The notes beneath the pieces were generated by a model. The model ran no database searches. It saw only the letters and a list, made by a program, of their open reading frames with translations, and was not told the DNA's origin. 64,000 nt of DNA from Strigamia acuminata. Taxonomy: Eukaryota > Arthropoda > Chilopoda > Geophilomorpha > Linotaeniidae. The DNA is taken from assembly GCA_949358305.1 (NCBI GenBank), contig OX442314.1, positions 33,103,608-33,167,607 on the forward strand. Direction: 5' to 3'. Positions 52,744 through 64,000 of the stretch are shown here, piece by piece; the stretch's first letter is position 1, and the number at the start of each line of letters is the position of its first letter. A program made the translations under genes and the position numbers.

Positions 52744-54333
52744 TGTGACGGTTACACTGTCATACACTTTGTTAGTATAGGACGATTATTTCACCAATAG
52801 ATGGCGCTGATGCGTTTTAGCGGTAAATTCAAATTTCGACAATTTTTGAGTGAATAAAATATAAATTACTATTTATATTTTATTCCACTGCAACTTTAGA
52901 CACTTTTAAATACTTTTGGATGTTTAAAAACTAGTTGATTTATTTGTCACATAATTCTATTGAATTATGTGCAAACTTTACACCTGGTGAAGTCACCCTT
53001 CATCACCCACTTTGAGTTGGACTCCTTTCGGATTATAGTCAAAGGGACTTAATCCAAAGTGTGTCCTGCGTATCCAGTTCCTGTAGTGGACCTAGTAGAA
53101 GACTATGTCCTGAGTATCCACTTCCTGTGATCTAGGATTGGATGGATTTGACTGCCCAGTGATCCCATTGGATCACTGAACAGCTATTCTCCTCACCGAG
53201 TATATATCCCCCTGCAAAACGGATATAGCTCGCTCTTGTTCTTGTTTTGTTTGATACTGATATTACTTGAGCACATATTATACTTCTCTGCGTTCCGACA
53301 ATCCGTTGTAGAAATACTTTGTATTTAGTGTAAGTATCTAGAGTGAGTAGAAGACTCACAGACACACTGCCCGCCTCTTCATGCCAACATTCCGTTGTAG
53401 AAATGTAGTAACTAGAGTGAGTAATTCACAGACACATTTAAGTGTAGTATCTAGAGTGGGGTACAACCCACAGACGCACTCCCTCCAGCTTCATGCCAAC
53501 ATTCCGTTGTAGAGTGCAGAATCTAGAGTGGAGTAAAATTCACAGACGCATTGGTAATGTAGAATCTAGAGTGGAGTATTTATATTTCACAGACGCATTA
53601 TCAGAGTGATCGACGCGGAGTAATTTCCCGGTTACTCTCCCGCCAGCCAGGACCGAGTGGAGTAATTTCCCGGCGATGGATAACCTTTCCTGCGAGATAT
53701 TTCGATTCAATTCGTTATTGGTTTGACGGAACATTTAAGTCTAACTTAGATGTTGATTGCACTCGGGGCAAAAAATAGCTCGGCGCTATTTTAATATATT
53801 TTACTTATTTTCACAGTTTACGTTAAGTTTGTGACTCTAAAATATCATGATTAATTCCATAGAATTAATATGACTATTTATTCTCACATTGTTACATCTC
53901 GCGGTAATTATTGATTACAACAATTATCTGCGATGCGATGTGTGTGACGATACAGAAAAGTCAACCGCACCTCTCGGATATAACCCACCCAGCCTAACCA
54001 TTTACACGCCTTTTAGAACCAAACCCCGGACCATTTAGAAGCCAAAGCCATTCATAGATGACATCTTTTACGTCACAGCAATAAGACCGTTACAAATTCT
54101 TATTGCATGACTGAAGCCTTCAAATGATATTATTTCAGGGCTTTTGCCAAATAACTGTATAGTTTAACTTATCGTCATTTTAGCCACTTGTAGGCATAGT
54201 ATTTATATAAGGTTCAAACCGGAATAAATGTTATATGTTTTGAGAAAACATCAGGTTTGCATATTTTACATTTTCACACGGATAGTTCACACTTTAGTTT
54301 AGCAATTGCTATCTCCAGAAGGTAATCGTCACA
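52744..54333 (+). mobile_element. Solo LTR inside the deleted gypsy element's LTR
   Basis: 1,590 bp, beginning TGTGACG and ending CGTCACA (7-bp inverted ends), flanked by TCGT on both sides (52740-52743 and 54334-54337). The host LTR reads through the flanks as in its partner at 51593-51773. It has no polypurine tract, primer site or ORF. AATAAATG lies at about 54224. It belongs to the family of the unit at 29793-33803. Inside, the block TCTAGAGTGNAGTA...CACAGACGCA repeats about five times (53335-53600). Confidence 0.92.
53335..53600. repeat. Short tandem repeats inside the solo LTR
   Basis: About five copies of TATCTAGAGTGRGTA...CACAGACNCA alternate with CATGCCAACATTCCGTTGTAG. Spacing varies from about 45 to 80 bp. 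Confidence 0.7.
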
Positions 54334-54450
54334 TCGTAAAGTTAACAGAGTGTTTATTCAAATTTTAACAGATAAGTGGCGCTGCTCTTAAAAGCACCGA
54401 AACATTATGATTGGTCAAGATTGACCTATGGAGTAGGACACTCCAGTTAG

Positions 54451-54812
54451 TATGCATGTCGACTTGCGAGGCTGAGTTTTCAGCCATGGTCGAGCTGGGT
54501 AAAGAGGTCAGGTGGATAAAGAACTTTATTGAGGACCTGAACATACGAGAAGCTCAACGACCGGTCACCATCTATTGCGACAACCAACCAGCTATTGCGT
54601 TGACCAAGGATCATGGTTACCATGGCAGAACGAAACATTTCAATCGTCGAGTCTCGTTCATTAGACAGGATATCCAGGACGGCATCTATCGAGTGGAGTT
54701 TGTTCCAACGGATGAGATGTACGCAGACTTGATGACGAAAGCGTTACCGGACACGAAATTGAAACAGGACTGTAGGAAGTTGGGATTGATTGATTATTCA
54801 GAAGATTTGTAA
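54451..54812 (+). pseudogene. Ty1/copia RNase H, C-terminal part
   Basis: Continues the copia RNase H interrupted at 51592: MSTCEAEFSAMVELGKEVRW, IYCDNQPAIALTKDHGYHGR, KHFNRRVSFIRQ and ADLMTKALP, ending at a TAA/TAG-type stop after DYSEDL. The Asp and Glu of the RNase H site in this half are present. Confidence 0.9.
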
Positions 54813-54853
54813 AATAAGTTTATTGATTTTTCGGAAATGAATATGGGCGGCTA

Positions 54854-55020
54854 TGTTAGAGATATATATTCACTTTACATAACAATGTGTAGTGTTAAGC
54901 ATATTGTGTACTCAAAATCTATTGTTACATTAAAGATGTCGTTATTGTGAGTGCAAACCATTTGTAAGCAGCTTAGCTACCTGTTAGCAGGTGTATTTGT
55001 ACGGAATCACGAAGAGAACT
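54854..55020 (+). repeat. Putative copia 3' LTR, end uncertain
   Basis: A purine-rich GAATATGGGCGGCTA precedes TGTTAGAGATATATATTC. It is followed by A/T-rich sequence up to a new gypsy fragment at 55025. With no 5' LTR the right boundary cannot be fixed. Confidence 0.45.
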
Positions 55021-55024
55021 TTTT

Positions 55025-55890
55025 GTGAAAATCGCTGCGAACTTCAATTTGCCGACAATTGGGCGATTTGAGATATCGGAAGGGAATCTGGACCAGCACT
55101 GGAAAACATGGACGGATTCATTTGGTTATTATCTGGTTGCGGTAAAACAGACTGTTCCGCCGAAAAACAAAACCGAGGTGAGAAGTTTCCTCGGTCTCGT
55201 CAATTTCTGCGCGCGTTACATCCCGAATTTCGCGACGATTGCCGAACCGCTGCTTGAGGTTGCGAGGAAGGAGAACGTTTTTCGTTTGGGTGAAAAGCAG
55301 AATAGAGCTTTCGAACGTTTGAAGACAGCGATGTGCGCCGCCGAAACGTTGGCGTTCTTCAAGAAAAGCGCAGAGACTAGGGTTGTGCGGTTATATCTTA
55401 TGGCGAGTGCGGTGCGGTTATCGTAAAAAACCGCAATGCATGCATCCATTTTTTAATGATTTTTATCTGTTTTTAATGATTTTTATCTGTTTTTATTGTT
55501 TTTATCCGTTTCTTAATGATTTTTATCCGTTTTTAATGATTTTTATCTGTTTGTAATGATTTTTATCTGTTTTTAATGATTTTTATCCATTTTTTAATGA
55601 TTTTTATCTGTTTTTAATGATTTTTATCATTTTTTATTGTTTTTATCCGTTTTTTTAAATGATTTTTATCTGTTTTTAATGATTTTTATCCATTTTTTAA
55701 TGATTTTTATCATTTTTTATTGTTTTTATTCACAGCTCGTGGACGCGTCGCCAGTTGGGTTCGGCGCTGTGCTTGTCCAAAGACAGACAGATGGCGAGAA
55801 GAAACCAATCGCCTATGCGAGCCGGACTTTGTCGAGCGTCGAGCGAAGATACTCGCAGAAGTTTGAATTTAATATCAACTTGACCCATGG
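55025..55890 (+). pseudogene. Gypsy relic: Gag start fused to RT/RNase H, split by an array
   Basis: NFNLPTIGRFEISEGNLDQH resembles a gypsy Gag start. It runs directly into PPKNKTEVRSFLGLVNF and ARYIPNFATIAEPL, the end of RT, so an internal deletion joins the two. After a 20-bp repeat array the RNase H resumes with LVDASPVGFGAVLVQRQ and IAYASRTLSSVERRY (55736-55880). Confidence 0.8.
55445..55735. repeat. 20-bp tandem array inside the gypsy relic
   Basis: About 14 units of TTTTTAATGATTTTTATCTG with changes (TATCCG, TATCAT, TTTATTG). It separates two parts of an RNase H domain. Confidence 0.9.
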
Positions 55891-55954
55891 ATTAAGCCAC
55901 CTCTCGCCACCCAGAGAGTACGAACCCCATTCACATTCAGACAGAAGACTTAAC

Positions 55955-56140
55955 AAATGTGCCCTGCATATCCAGTTCCTGTCTTTCCCTAAAAAAAAGC
56001 TATGTCTTAAGTATCCAGTTTCTGTTCTCAGGGATTGGAAGGATTTTGGTGACCAGTGTTCCTATTGGAACAATGATCCCCCAGTAATCCTATCAAAGGT
56101 ATATACTTCCTTGCAACAGGAAGTCAGGCGCTCATGATTT
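55955..56140 (+). repeat. Fragment of the GTATCCA(C/G)TTCCTGT LTR family
   Basis: ATATCCAGTTCCTGT and GTATCCAGTTTCTGT, then GATTGGAAGGATTTTG, a TATA-like GGTATATACTTCC and CAGGAAGTC follow the order seen at 30247-30460 and 53065-53215. Confidence 0.7.
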
Positions 56141-56431
56141 GATATTTTGTTTTATACTGTACTTGTTGGGCCCAACACAATGCTGCTGATAGTCGGAGAT
56201 GGCAATGTGACTCAGCCTGCAACAGTTCTACAGTAGCAACGAATACACGTGGGGAAAAAACAGGCGTTTTTCAACTCGAAAAAAAAGTCTTAGTTGTAAA
56301 ACCATGTGTACAGAAATATCAGCTTGACTCCTGATCATGTGGATTACAATCCAATAGAAATAAACAACAGTTTCAATTAGCCTCGGCTATAGTGTGCATG
56401 CCGGCTGCGAGGGCGGAGATAGCACTCAAAG

Positions 56432-56803
56432 TTGTGGAGACTAAACTGGAACTCAGCAGCGCGTGTGGGCGGATTAGCTGAACTTATTTCGGAATTTTTT
56501 CCCGACTTTCGACACTACTGGTTGCTGGAGATCACAGCCGCTCATTTTAGTGTATTTGGTTTAGCGCACCGGACAAACAACAGTCTGGAGTCATGGCATT
56601 CATCTGTGCGACGCTTGGAAAACACACACTTCCTGTCCAATTCGTGGCCACCTTATTACAGGTCTACCACACAGCTCTGTGGTTACCTTTGCACAACCGT
56701 TGCATGGTCTGGAGACGCAACAAGTGCAATGAAAGCCGTACTTGCTGAGCGATGTGTGTGTGAAGTTCGAAGACCTGTGGTGATCTCGATGTATTTGCAA
56801 TAA
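56432..56803 (+). pseudogene. Possible MULE-type transposase C-terminal relic
   Basis: A 123-codon ORF includes LAHRTNNSLESWHSSVRRL, similar to the TNNxxExWH segment at the C-terminus of MULE-type transposases. There is no start, catalytic domain or TIR. Confidence 0.45.
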
Positions 56804-59317
56804 AAAATGTCACCACTTAAGAATATTTAATATTTTATTTTGTAATTCTTAATTCACTTGGTTTGGCATGGGAAAAACCAAGTCATGTAACCAAGGGGAG
56901 TAAAATCCCTAGGCACATCTCACCCAAATTTGGCTGGGGTGAGCCCCTAATTAGCCGTTTCGGTGCAACAATTCCAATTATCGGTGCAACAATTCCTATT
57001 ATCGGACAGCATACTCATGACAGATTTTGAGCCATTGAATCAGCATTCCAATTTTGCACTGCAGTTGCGCTTTTCTGAAACAACAAGCTGTTGCTGCGTG
57101 CGCACCTTCCGTATTGCTTCGCGATTGTTGTCGCCCTCTTTATTTTCATTCCCATTTATCCCTAGTTTAGTATTAATTCATTAATCTTTATTTATTATTG
57201 TAAATTGCCCAATATATTATTGTGTGTTCCTTTTTACTTACCTTTGTGTTTATTTAATCTTTTTACCCCTAGACATTTTGCAGGCCAGATACAAGTCTTA
57301 AACGGCATTCAACCTGCGTTCAATTACAATTAGCGATTAGCATAGCCATTAATTATATGACCCGGATCGCAGCAGACCATACGCTGAACGAACTCGAGTT
57401 TCTGAAGGCTATGGCCAACTGTGTTTCCATAATGAGGGAATGGTTTTCTTTGCATTGCTGGTCTCACCACCTCTTGAGCCGCGAATCCCACAGCTGAACA
57501 TTTATTTAGCACATGTGTCTGTCGATCGCCCCAGAGATTTGGTTCAACTTAATTAAAAGAGAGAGAGAACCGTCTTTCAAATGATTTCTCATTTGGTTTA
57601 ATTGAATTACACATTAGTTATCAGCATTTGTTGATTCTTTTGAAGACTCTTGGGCATTGAACTTTTGTTCTTATATTAAAAACATTATATTTCCTGATAT
57701 CAAAGACCACAGTGCTATACTCAATACAGATAAATATACCGTAAAGCATTTCGTGATATCACGGCGACAAACAATAATTCAGAATGTTTCAATAGTGAGA
57801 TGAAACATGATGTCAACTGGGAGGAACATGTGTTTGTTATCTACAATTTTCAATGCTACTTCCTATCTTAATGAGTTCCAAAAAAAAACAGAAATGAATT
57901 GAGCTAAGTATTTTGGACAACTTGATTGGAATTGAGAGTAAAATAACTCTTATGTGCCCTACGTGGTTCAAACAATCATTCGACGTTTCTTAAAAGAGAC
58001 CTCACACTAGCTGGGAAACTGTTAAAATGCTTAATGTGCGATGAAGCTCTAAATAAGGAGTTACTGTAATTTTGGCTTGATTATAAACTTGAAGCAAGTA
58101 GTTACATACCACCAAGACTTGCCTAGAAGTCAGCACTCACCTGTTGCTTATCAAGTTAGTCTAACAAGTAATTTGCAGCATTTCATAGATGAATTACACC
58201 ATTACTACTGGTATTGAGAAACGTACTTTTGAATTTTTTAATAAGAAGATTTATTGCATTTATAGTGTCCCACATTTATTCTCATTCACATTCCAGGCAC
58301 CCACGGCTGAACCCAATATAGGCTTTAATTACTATGGATACTATGGGTACTATAGGTAGATTTTGCTAAAAACTGGTAGGTGTGATCGCTGACCAGATCA
58401 CTGAGCTCAGAAGAAGTCCATATGCCTAGAGGAGTGTTGTAGTACTCTACTATAGGGCAGAACGATGACCATTTTCTTGAGGGATCGTTCAATAGAATTA
58501 TGAAGCAAGTAAGCAAGTACCACTTCCAAGTGCCTCTTTGTGAGTTTCCACAATGCGCTGTTATATAGAAGGGTACTTTAAAGGGGTAGTTGAGTAGGAC
58601 ATGTTCAGTTTACTCCTGCTGGGCAGGACAATTAATCATGACCTCAACAGCAAGCGTGACAAAAAGATTTTGGGGACATTGCAACGACTGCGTTCTATTG
58701 GAACAAAATTTCACTCGGCATCATTTGCTGCTTGTGCCGAAATCAAATAACGCTTGATATAAGTTTTTTATTCTTTTTAATTTTACCTAGGACGATTAGC
58801 TAAATAACTAATATATTGTTTATTTTTTTAGTTGGATCATTCAATGATTCTAAACATTCAAAACGGAATCAAAGTACGGAAAATCGAAACAGACTCGACG
58901 CAGAGGAGTATTTTTTTTTCATTTGTTTTAATTTTAATTTATTTGCTTTTTCGTCTAACTTTTTATTTTTGATTATTCAATTGTTTTGTTTTCTTGTTAA
59001 ATAAATGCGTCGAATGAATGAACGAACAAACGAACACACACACTGACACAGATATAAGCACATTTTGATTTTTTCTAAACTATGTATGCAGCATTACTGT
59101 TACAGTTACGCAAAAATAACGTGTGCATCACTGCTTAATAATTTTTCCAATTTGAGTGAGTGACGAACTAAACCACTGAATAAAAAAGAGCTGCAACAGT
59201 ATACGTGTTGGAAAAACTGGAAAGTTGGTTCAAACAGCTGCATGCCCCACTGCCAGAGAACCAACAACGAATTATTAAACCAACACGCCCGTAATCTCAA
59301 CTGCAATCAAAATCAAT
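56804..59317. other. Gene-poor DNA
   Basis: A copy of the CGTGATATCACGG motif (57754-57767), also present at 29949-29973, may mark an LTR end. A 60-codon minus ORF at 57330-57512 has no domain. Otherwise nothing is seen. Confidence 0.35.
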
Positions 59318-61150
59318 GCAATGGATTCAGAAAAGAAATATTTTTTACACGGAAACCGTAAAATCCGAATTGTGTCCTTTCCCTAACTTCCCTGCATAAA
59401 TAAAATTTTTATTTAATGGATTTGTTAAGATTTTTTAAACATTTTTGTCATTTTCTCCTACGCACTTTCTTCGCCGCATTTAATCCAAGCAGACGGACTC
59501 GCGCCAGCTGTTTCGCCAAACACCAAAATGAGTGTGAATGAGTGGGGCTTGGATGCCCCAGAGAGGGCTTGGACCGGCTAGAACAGATATAAAATACATT
59601 ATAAATTTCATATATTTATAGGTATACCCAATGCAACAATGCAATACACACAGTACGTTTGCAGCATGGCAATTAAACAAACGGTACGTTTAGGGCCCAG
59701 TGCCCAACACCGAACTGCCCTAACATAATATTTGTAACTTTGATATTATTTTTTTTAAAGATTTTTGTTTAATAATTTCTGCTGTCTTTCATGCTCTTGA
59801 TTGTAAAGATGAAGTTTTATTGTTGGATGGAGAATCAGGAAGCGACCAGTTAGTAGCGCTGAATTTGCATAAGTGTTTTTATTCCATGGTCGAAATATAC
59901 AGGAGGCAAATTAACATAAAAGAAAATGGAGTGTCCAGTACTCCAATTTCTGTTTTCTTTAAGTGAGCTGATAAAATATTTGAACATTGTAGCTCGGACC
60001 CAACAGTTTTATAATAGTCCACATCCATCTAATGGCTTCGACTTAGACCTAACGATTAAGGTAATAATTGCTTCATCTCCTCAAAGTTTCAAGCAAAGAG
60101 TAAGCATGTATGCTGCATACAGTATTAACTATTAATTATGGTCATGGTGTGAATTGCACGGTCCACATCACCATGTCTCTTACCCGATGAATCAAATTGC
60201 AAATGACTTTCAGATACTGCATCAACTGTATCAAAATGGACTAGGCATGTATTGACAACAAATAAGAATTGACAAACAACCTCACAGGCAATGTGGTCTA
60301 TAAGACCTTGTGCTCAGTGGTGGTTTTATGGATTGAGTTGCATTAATGTGGCCCCATGCATTAGCAAATGGACGGTGGAAACATTGAAAGAGTCTTAATC
60401 TCTAACCACAATTCTTTGAATCACCAACAGTCTCTGTCCACTCATTTTCCGTTTGCTTTTGCAGATTGCAGATTGAGAAATTACGAAATATCAACATTCA
60501 AGCTGGGAGCAAACATTAATTAGATAATCAAGCAAATGCATCTAGACTTAAAACATTTGCTACACACCAAGCCGCCGTCTGTGAGTAAAAAGGGAGAAGA
60601 CGCCGTCCCGCCATTTTCGCGGGCAATAAAGTCGTAGTGCGCTTTTTCATTATTTCCTTTGTTTACATTGTTCATTTATTTTTTTTGTTATTCGTATGTA
60701 ATACCAGAGGACGTAGTTGATTGTAATACGTCACTCTGACGCTTTTCTTTTCCTGTAGGTCGTCGCGATGATGATTCGAGTTGTTCATTAAATGAATTTC
60801 TCACATTCAGACCGTTTGGAAGCTTTATTATTTCGTCCTCAGTCCCCACAAATAGAACATTATTTTCAATTTTTTACTTTTATTTTTGCAATTTTTTAAA
60901 TTTATTTTTACATTATTTTCTAATTTATTTTTAAAATTTTTGAATTTTTTTTGCAATTTTTTAATTTATTTTTCATTTTTTAACTTTTTTGCAATTTTTT
61001 TAAATCTATTTTTCATTATTTTGTCATTTTTGAATTTTTTTTTTAGAAATCAGCACTACACAATTAGCCAACCTAATAGATGGAACAACTGTCAAGAACA
61101 ATTCGCAGACAAACAATGCAATCGAAAGCAATGCCTAGCATCATAACACA
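59318..61150. repeat. Direct duplication, unit 1
   Basis: Matches 61441-63085 in order: the CCTTTCCCTAACTTCCCT block, the CGCACTTTCTTCG.CGCATTT block, ACCGAACTGCCCTAACATAA, CAACAGTCTCTGTCCA, CGCCATTTTCGCG.GCAA, a T-rich run and GAAATCAGCACT. Several small indels separate the two units. Confidence 0.85.
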
Positions 61151-61440
61151 TTTTTAAGTGTAAAGATTTCTTATAAGATATTTTAAAGATTTTTGTTTAA
61201 TAATATTCATTTCCTTTAGAAAGAACATGAAAGTCTAACCACACAGGTCCAAAACCAAAATTAATAAATGTCATCACGAACATCAGAATTTATTCATCTA
61301 CCACCAACTGATCAAGATTAAAGATTTCGAGAGCCTCGATTTAGTGCTCAACACAACGATGTTGGAGTTACAACGAAAAGAAGGATTTTGTCCAAGTGGA
61401 TTGTAAAGTTACTAAGTAAGAAGGGCAGGCAATTTCATTT

Positions 61441-63085
61441 CCATTGGATGCAGAAAAGTAAATTCCGAATTGTGTCCTTTCCCTAACTTCCCTAGCATAA
61501 ATAACACATTTTTATTTAATGGATTTGTTAAGATATTTTAAAGATTTTTGTCATTTTTCCTACGCACTTTCTTCGGCGCATTTAATCCAAGCAGACGGAT
61601 TCGCATCAGCTGCTTTGTCAAAAACCAAAATGAGTGTGAATGGACCGGCTTGAACAGATATAAAATACTTTGAATATTTATAGATGTACTCACTGCAACA
61701 ATGCAATCCGTATAGTACTTTTGCAGCATGGCAATTAAACAAACGGCACGTTTAGGGTCCAGTGCCCATCACCGAACTGCCCTAACATAATATTTGTAAT
61801 TTTGATATAATTTTTTTAAAAAATTTTTGTTTAATAATTTCTGCTCTTGATTGTAAAGATGAAGTTTTATTGTTGGATGTAAAATCAGGAAACGACCAGA
61901 TAGTAGCGCTGAATTTGCAAATCAACATACAAGACAATGGAGTGTCCAGTGAAACTGTTTTAGCAAGGATTAAAGCCACATGCATTTTGAGTTCAACCCA
62001 GTCTTCTTATTTACAGTTTTTCATGCCATGTATGCAAAGTCCAAAACCGAAATTGCCTTGCACACATTTATAATTAAGTGTTTTTATATTCTGTTTTGGT
62101 CTTTTATCTTATAAATGCCAACAATAACAACAAACGATCTTTGAATGAACCAACAGTCTCTGTCCAGTCATTTTCCGTCAAGCGTTTGCTTGCAGTATCC
62201 TGAGACAACATGACGGATTGAGAAGGGCAGTCATTTCCATTGGGATTTTGTGGAGAAGTTTGCGACGAAATATACAACAACGGGAAAAGAAATGAGCACT
62301 TTTAACATGCATTGTTCCTACTTAGCAAATTGCATCTGTCGCAGATTGCTTCGCGACGAAACTGAGAAGAACAAGTTTCAAACTAAAATCCACTGTGGTC
62401 TTCCCCTGACCACCTAACGCCCATCCGTCACTCGTAAAAGCCACCTTTGAATGTACAAGCAAGAAGCAACATTTGCTACACACCAAGACGCCGCCCCGCC
62501 ATTTTCGCGCGCAACAAGTCGTTGGCGCATTTTCATTAGTTCCTTTGTTTACATTGTTCATTTTTTTTATTTTCTAAAAATTATTTTCAATTATTTTCTT
62601 TTTCTTTCAATTTTTGAAATTTATTTTTACATTACTTTTTAATTTTTTTGCAATTTTTTAATTTATTTTTCATCTTTTAATTTATTTTTTAATTTTTGCA
62701 TTTATTTTTTTTTTTAAATTTTTAATTTTTTTTGCAATTTTTTAAATCTATTTTTAATTATTTTGCAATTTTTTTCTTAGAAATCAGCACTGCAATGAAC
62801 CAACCCAATAGATGTAACAATACAAAGTACCGGTATGTGTTATACAATCTAAGAATGGAAATTTGTACCGAGCAGTGGTTCGGACGAGGTGAACAATGAA
62901 TTTAATAACTGTATTTTGTATTGCACGGGAAATATTGAGGACGTTCTTATGTTACATGTAATTTTAAATTTTTATTTCAATTAATAACATATGGTAACTT
63001 CTAACCAAAACCCCCTGAGATGTCAAGACACGATTAACAGACAAACAATGCAATCTAAAGATATGCCTAGCCATCATAACACATT
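61441..63085. repeat. Direct duplication, unit 2
   Basis: Second unit of the duplication. At 61849-61990 its plus strand stays open as VLLLDVKSGNDQIVAL and NLQINIQDNGVSSETV, reminiscent of a cadherin-repeat strand; unit 1 keeps only the first part. No splice sites or start were identified, so it is not called a gene. Confidence 0.85.
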
Positions 63086-63935
63086 CAATAGAATGCAATC
63101 TAACAATACCATACATTTTGCATTAAATTTTGTATCAGGTAAATGCTACACTTATTTAGGGGAATGCAGTCTTACAGAACCCAAAACATTTGTCAAATAA
63201 ACTTCAAAACCCATAAAAAGAACAACAAGGAAATTTAAAAAATAAATCAGAATCCAAATTCCAAACACCAGAGCTCTCATTCAGCACCACCGTTAACAGT
63301 GGCCCAGGGACAACCACGAGGAGGCAGAGAGTTGGATTTTCTGTCCCCAAATAAATTTTATATATACTGATACTGTATAAAACAACCATAATAAAAGAAC
63401 GGTAAAGATAAGTAAAAAAAATTATACTTGGATGAAAAGCTTGAACAAAAACTTGCCGTCAACGTGGCCAACATAAAAATGGCGGAACGAAAAACAGCGG
63501 AAACAAATGGAGCATTTTAACCCCAGATGAATCGATCAAAAGTTTGCGAAAACATTGAAATAAGATCGCTGCGAACCTGATGAACGTTCCCACACACAAT
63601 ACTGGATCCGATGGTAAACGATTCGGATGATATCCGGTAGAATTCCATTAAAGTATGAGCAGCCCAAAACGACGCCATGTCCACACTACGAAAGGAAGGA
63701 GAACTGAATCATGGGATATATATGATGATTGGTTGTATTGGTTGTATTCAAGGTGTCATTACTTCTCAACACAGTGCACTTTGATCAACTTTCATTACGT
63801 AAAAAATTGCGCAATAATACTGGCTTGACGAGTTTGATAAAACCCGAAAAGACAAACCATACACAGAGCTTGACAAAAAATTTAAATTTCGGATTGTTAA
63901 ATTGAATTTAAAAAAACCTAATTTAAGGATAACTT
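63075..63935. repeat. Dispersed repeat, copy B
   Basis: Second copy of the repeat at 33818-34865, with the same block order and orientation and a shortened right half. The ATGGCGGAACGAAAAAC frame stops after about a dozen codons here. Confidence 0.7.
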
Positions 63936-64000
63936 TTTATTCCCATGAATATTCTATACAACGTGAATAGTGATTTTTATGCTCAATTTTAATAATCTTT

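Larger units (their letters stand above)
51593..54445 (-). mobile_element. Second gypsy element, internally deleted, inserted in copia RNase H region
   Basis: LTRs of about 181 bp (51593-51773, and 52674 to 54445 interrupted by a solo LTR) begin TGTTGTGTATTTATG. GTTAG flanks both sides (51588-51592 and 54446-54450). The right LTR lacks its last three bases (ACA). The interior is only 0.9 kb and keeps just the Pol C-terminus. The minus strand shows a primer-binding site and a polypurine tract (TTTAAGGGGA at 51774-51783). Confidence 0.9.

Overview
The window is a piece of an invertebrate animal genome. Short GT-AG introns, metazoan housekeeping genes (SF3B4, RPB9, a TBP-like factor, an mRNA capping enzyme remnant) and an axonemal protein (LRRC23) support a metazoan, probably an arthropod or similar. 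The LRRC23 gene implies that the organism still makes motile cilia or flagella. Taxon cannot be fixed from the sequence alone.

Layout. 1-6.2 kb is the 3' half of a Ty3/gypsy element: pol, an extra 424-residue ORF with a zinc ribbon, and a 3' LTR with TGTGA/TCACA ends. 6.3-18.2 kb is the gene-rich part: an intronless TBP-like gene head-to-head with a three-exon BTB-Kelch gene, SF3B4 (six exons, one frame lesion, a MITE in intron 2), a second BTB-Kelch gene with a 16-nt first coding exon, a dead mariner-type element, and an intact eight-exon LRRC23. 18.2-29.8 kb holds decayed gypsy-like pieces, one split by a 1,026-bp fold-back element carrying a tRNA-Ser-like sequence in each arm, plus cadherin-family exons whose intervening DNA contains a long chain of hairpins. 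29.8-33.8 kb is a large LTR-like unit invaded by a TIR element filled with 170-bp tandem repeats rich in CCAATATTGG. 33.8-39 kb has dispersed repeats, a broken gag, RPB9, SWIM/MULE-type exons, a MITE and unresolved sequence.

39-56 kb is a nested transposon stack. A decayed Ty1/copia element, abutting the 3' end of a capping-enzyme fragment, is split first by a young 8,174-bp gypsy element (two about 99% identical LTRs, ATAT target duplication, gag and pol ORFs, a canonical -1 slippery site) and then by an internally deleted second gypsy element, whose right LTR is itself split by a 1,590-bp solo LTR. 56-64 kb is gene-poor and contains a roughly 1.7-kb direct duplication and a second copy of the repeat seen at 33.8 kb.

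The most unusual signals are the hairpin chain at 24.5-26.2 kb, with five copies of a bulged-hairpin motif having different outer stems but the same core; the fold-back element with tRNA-Ser-like arms; the repeat-filled TIR element; the extra zinc-ribbon ORF of the first gypsy element; and the single 11-nt-equivalent lesion in an otherwise intact SF3B4.
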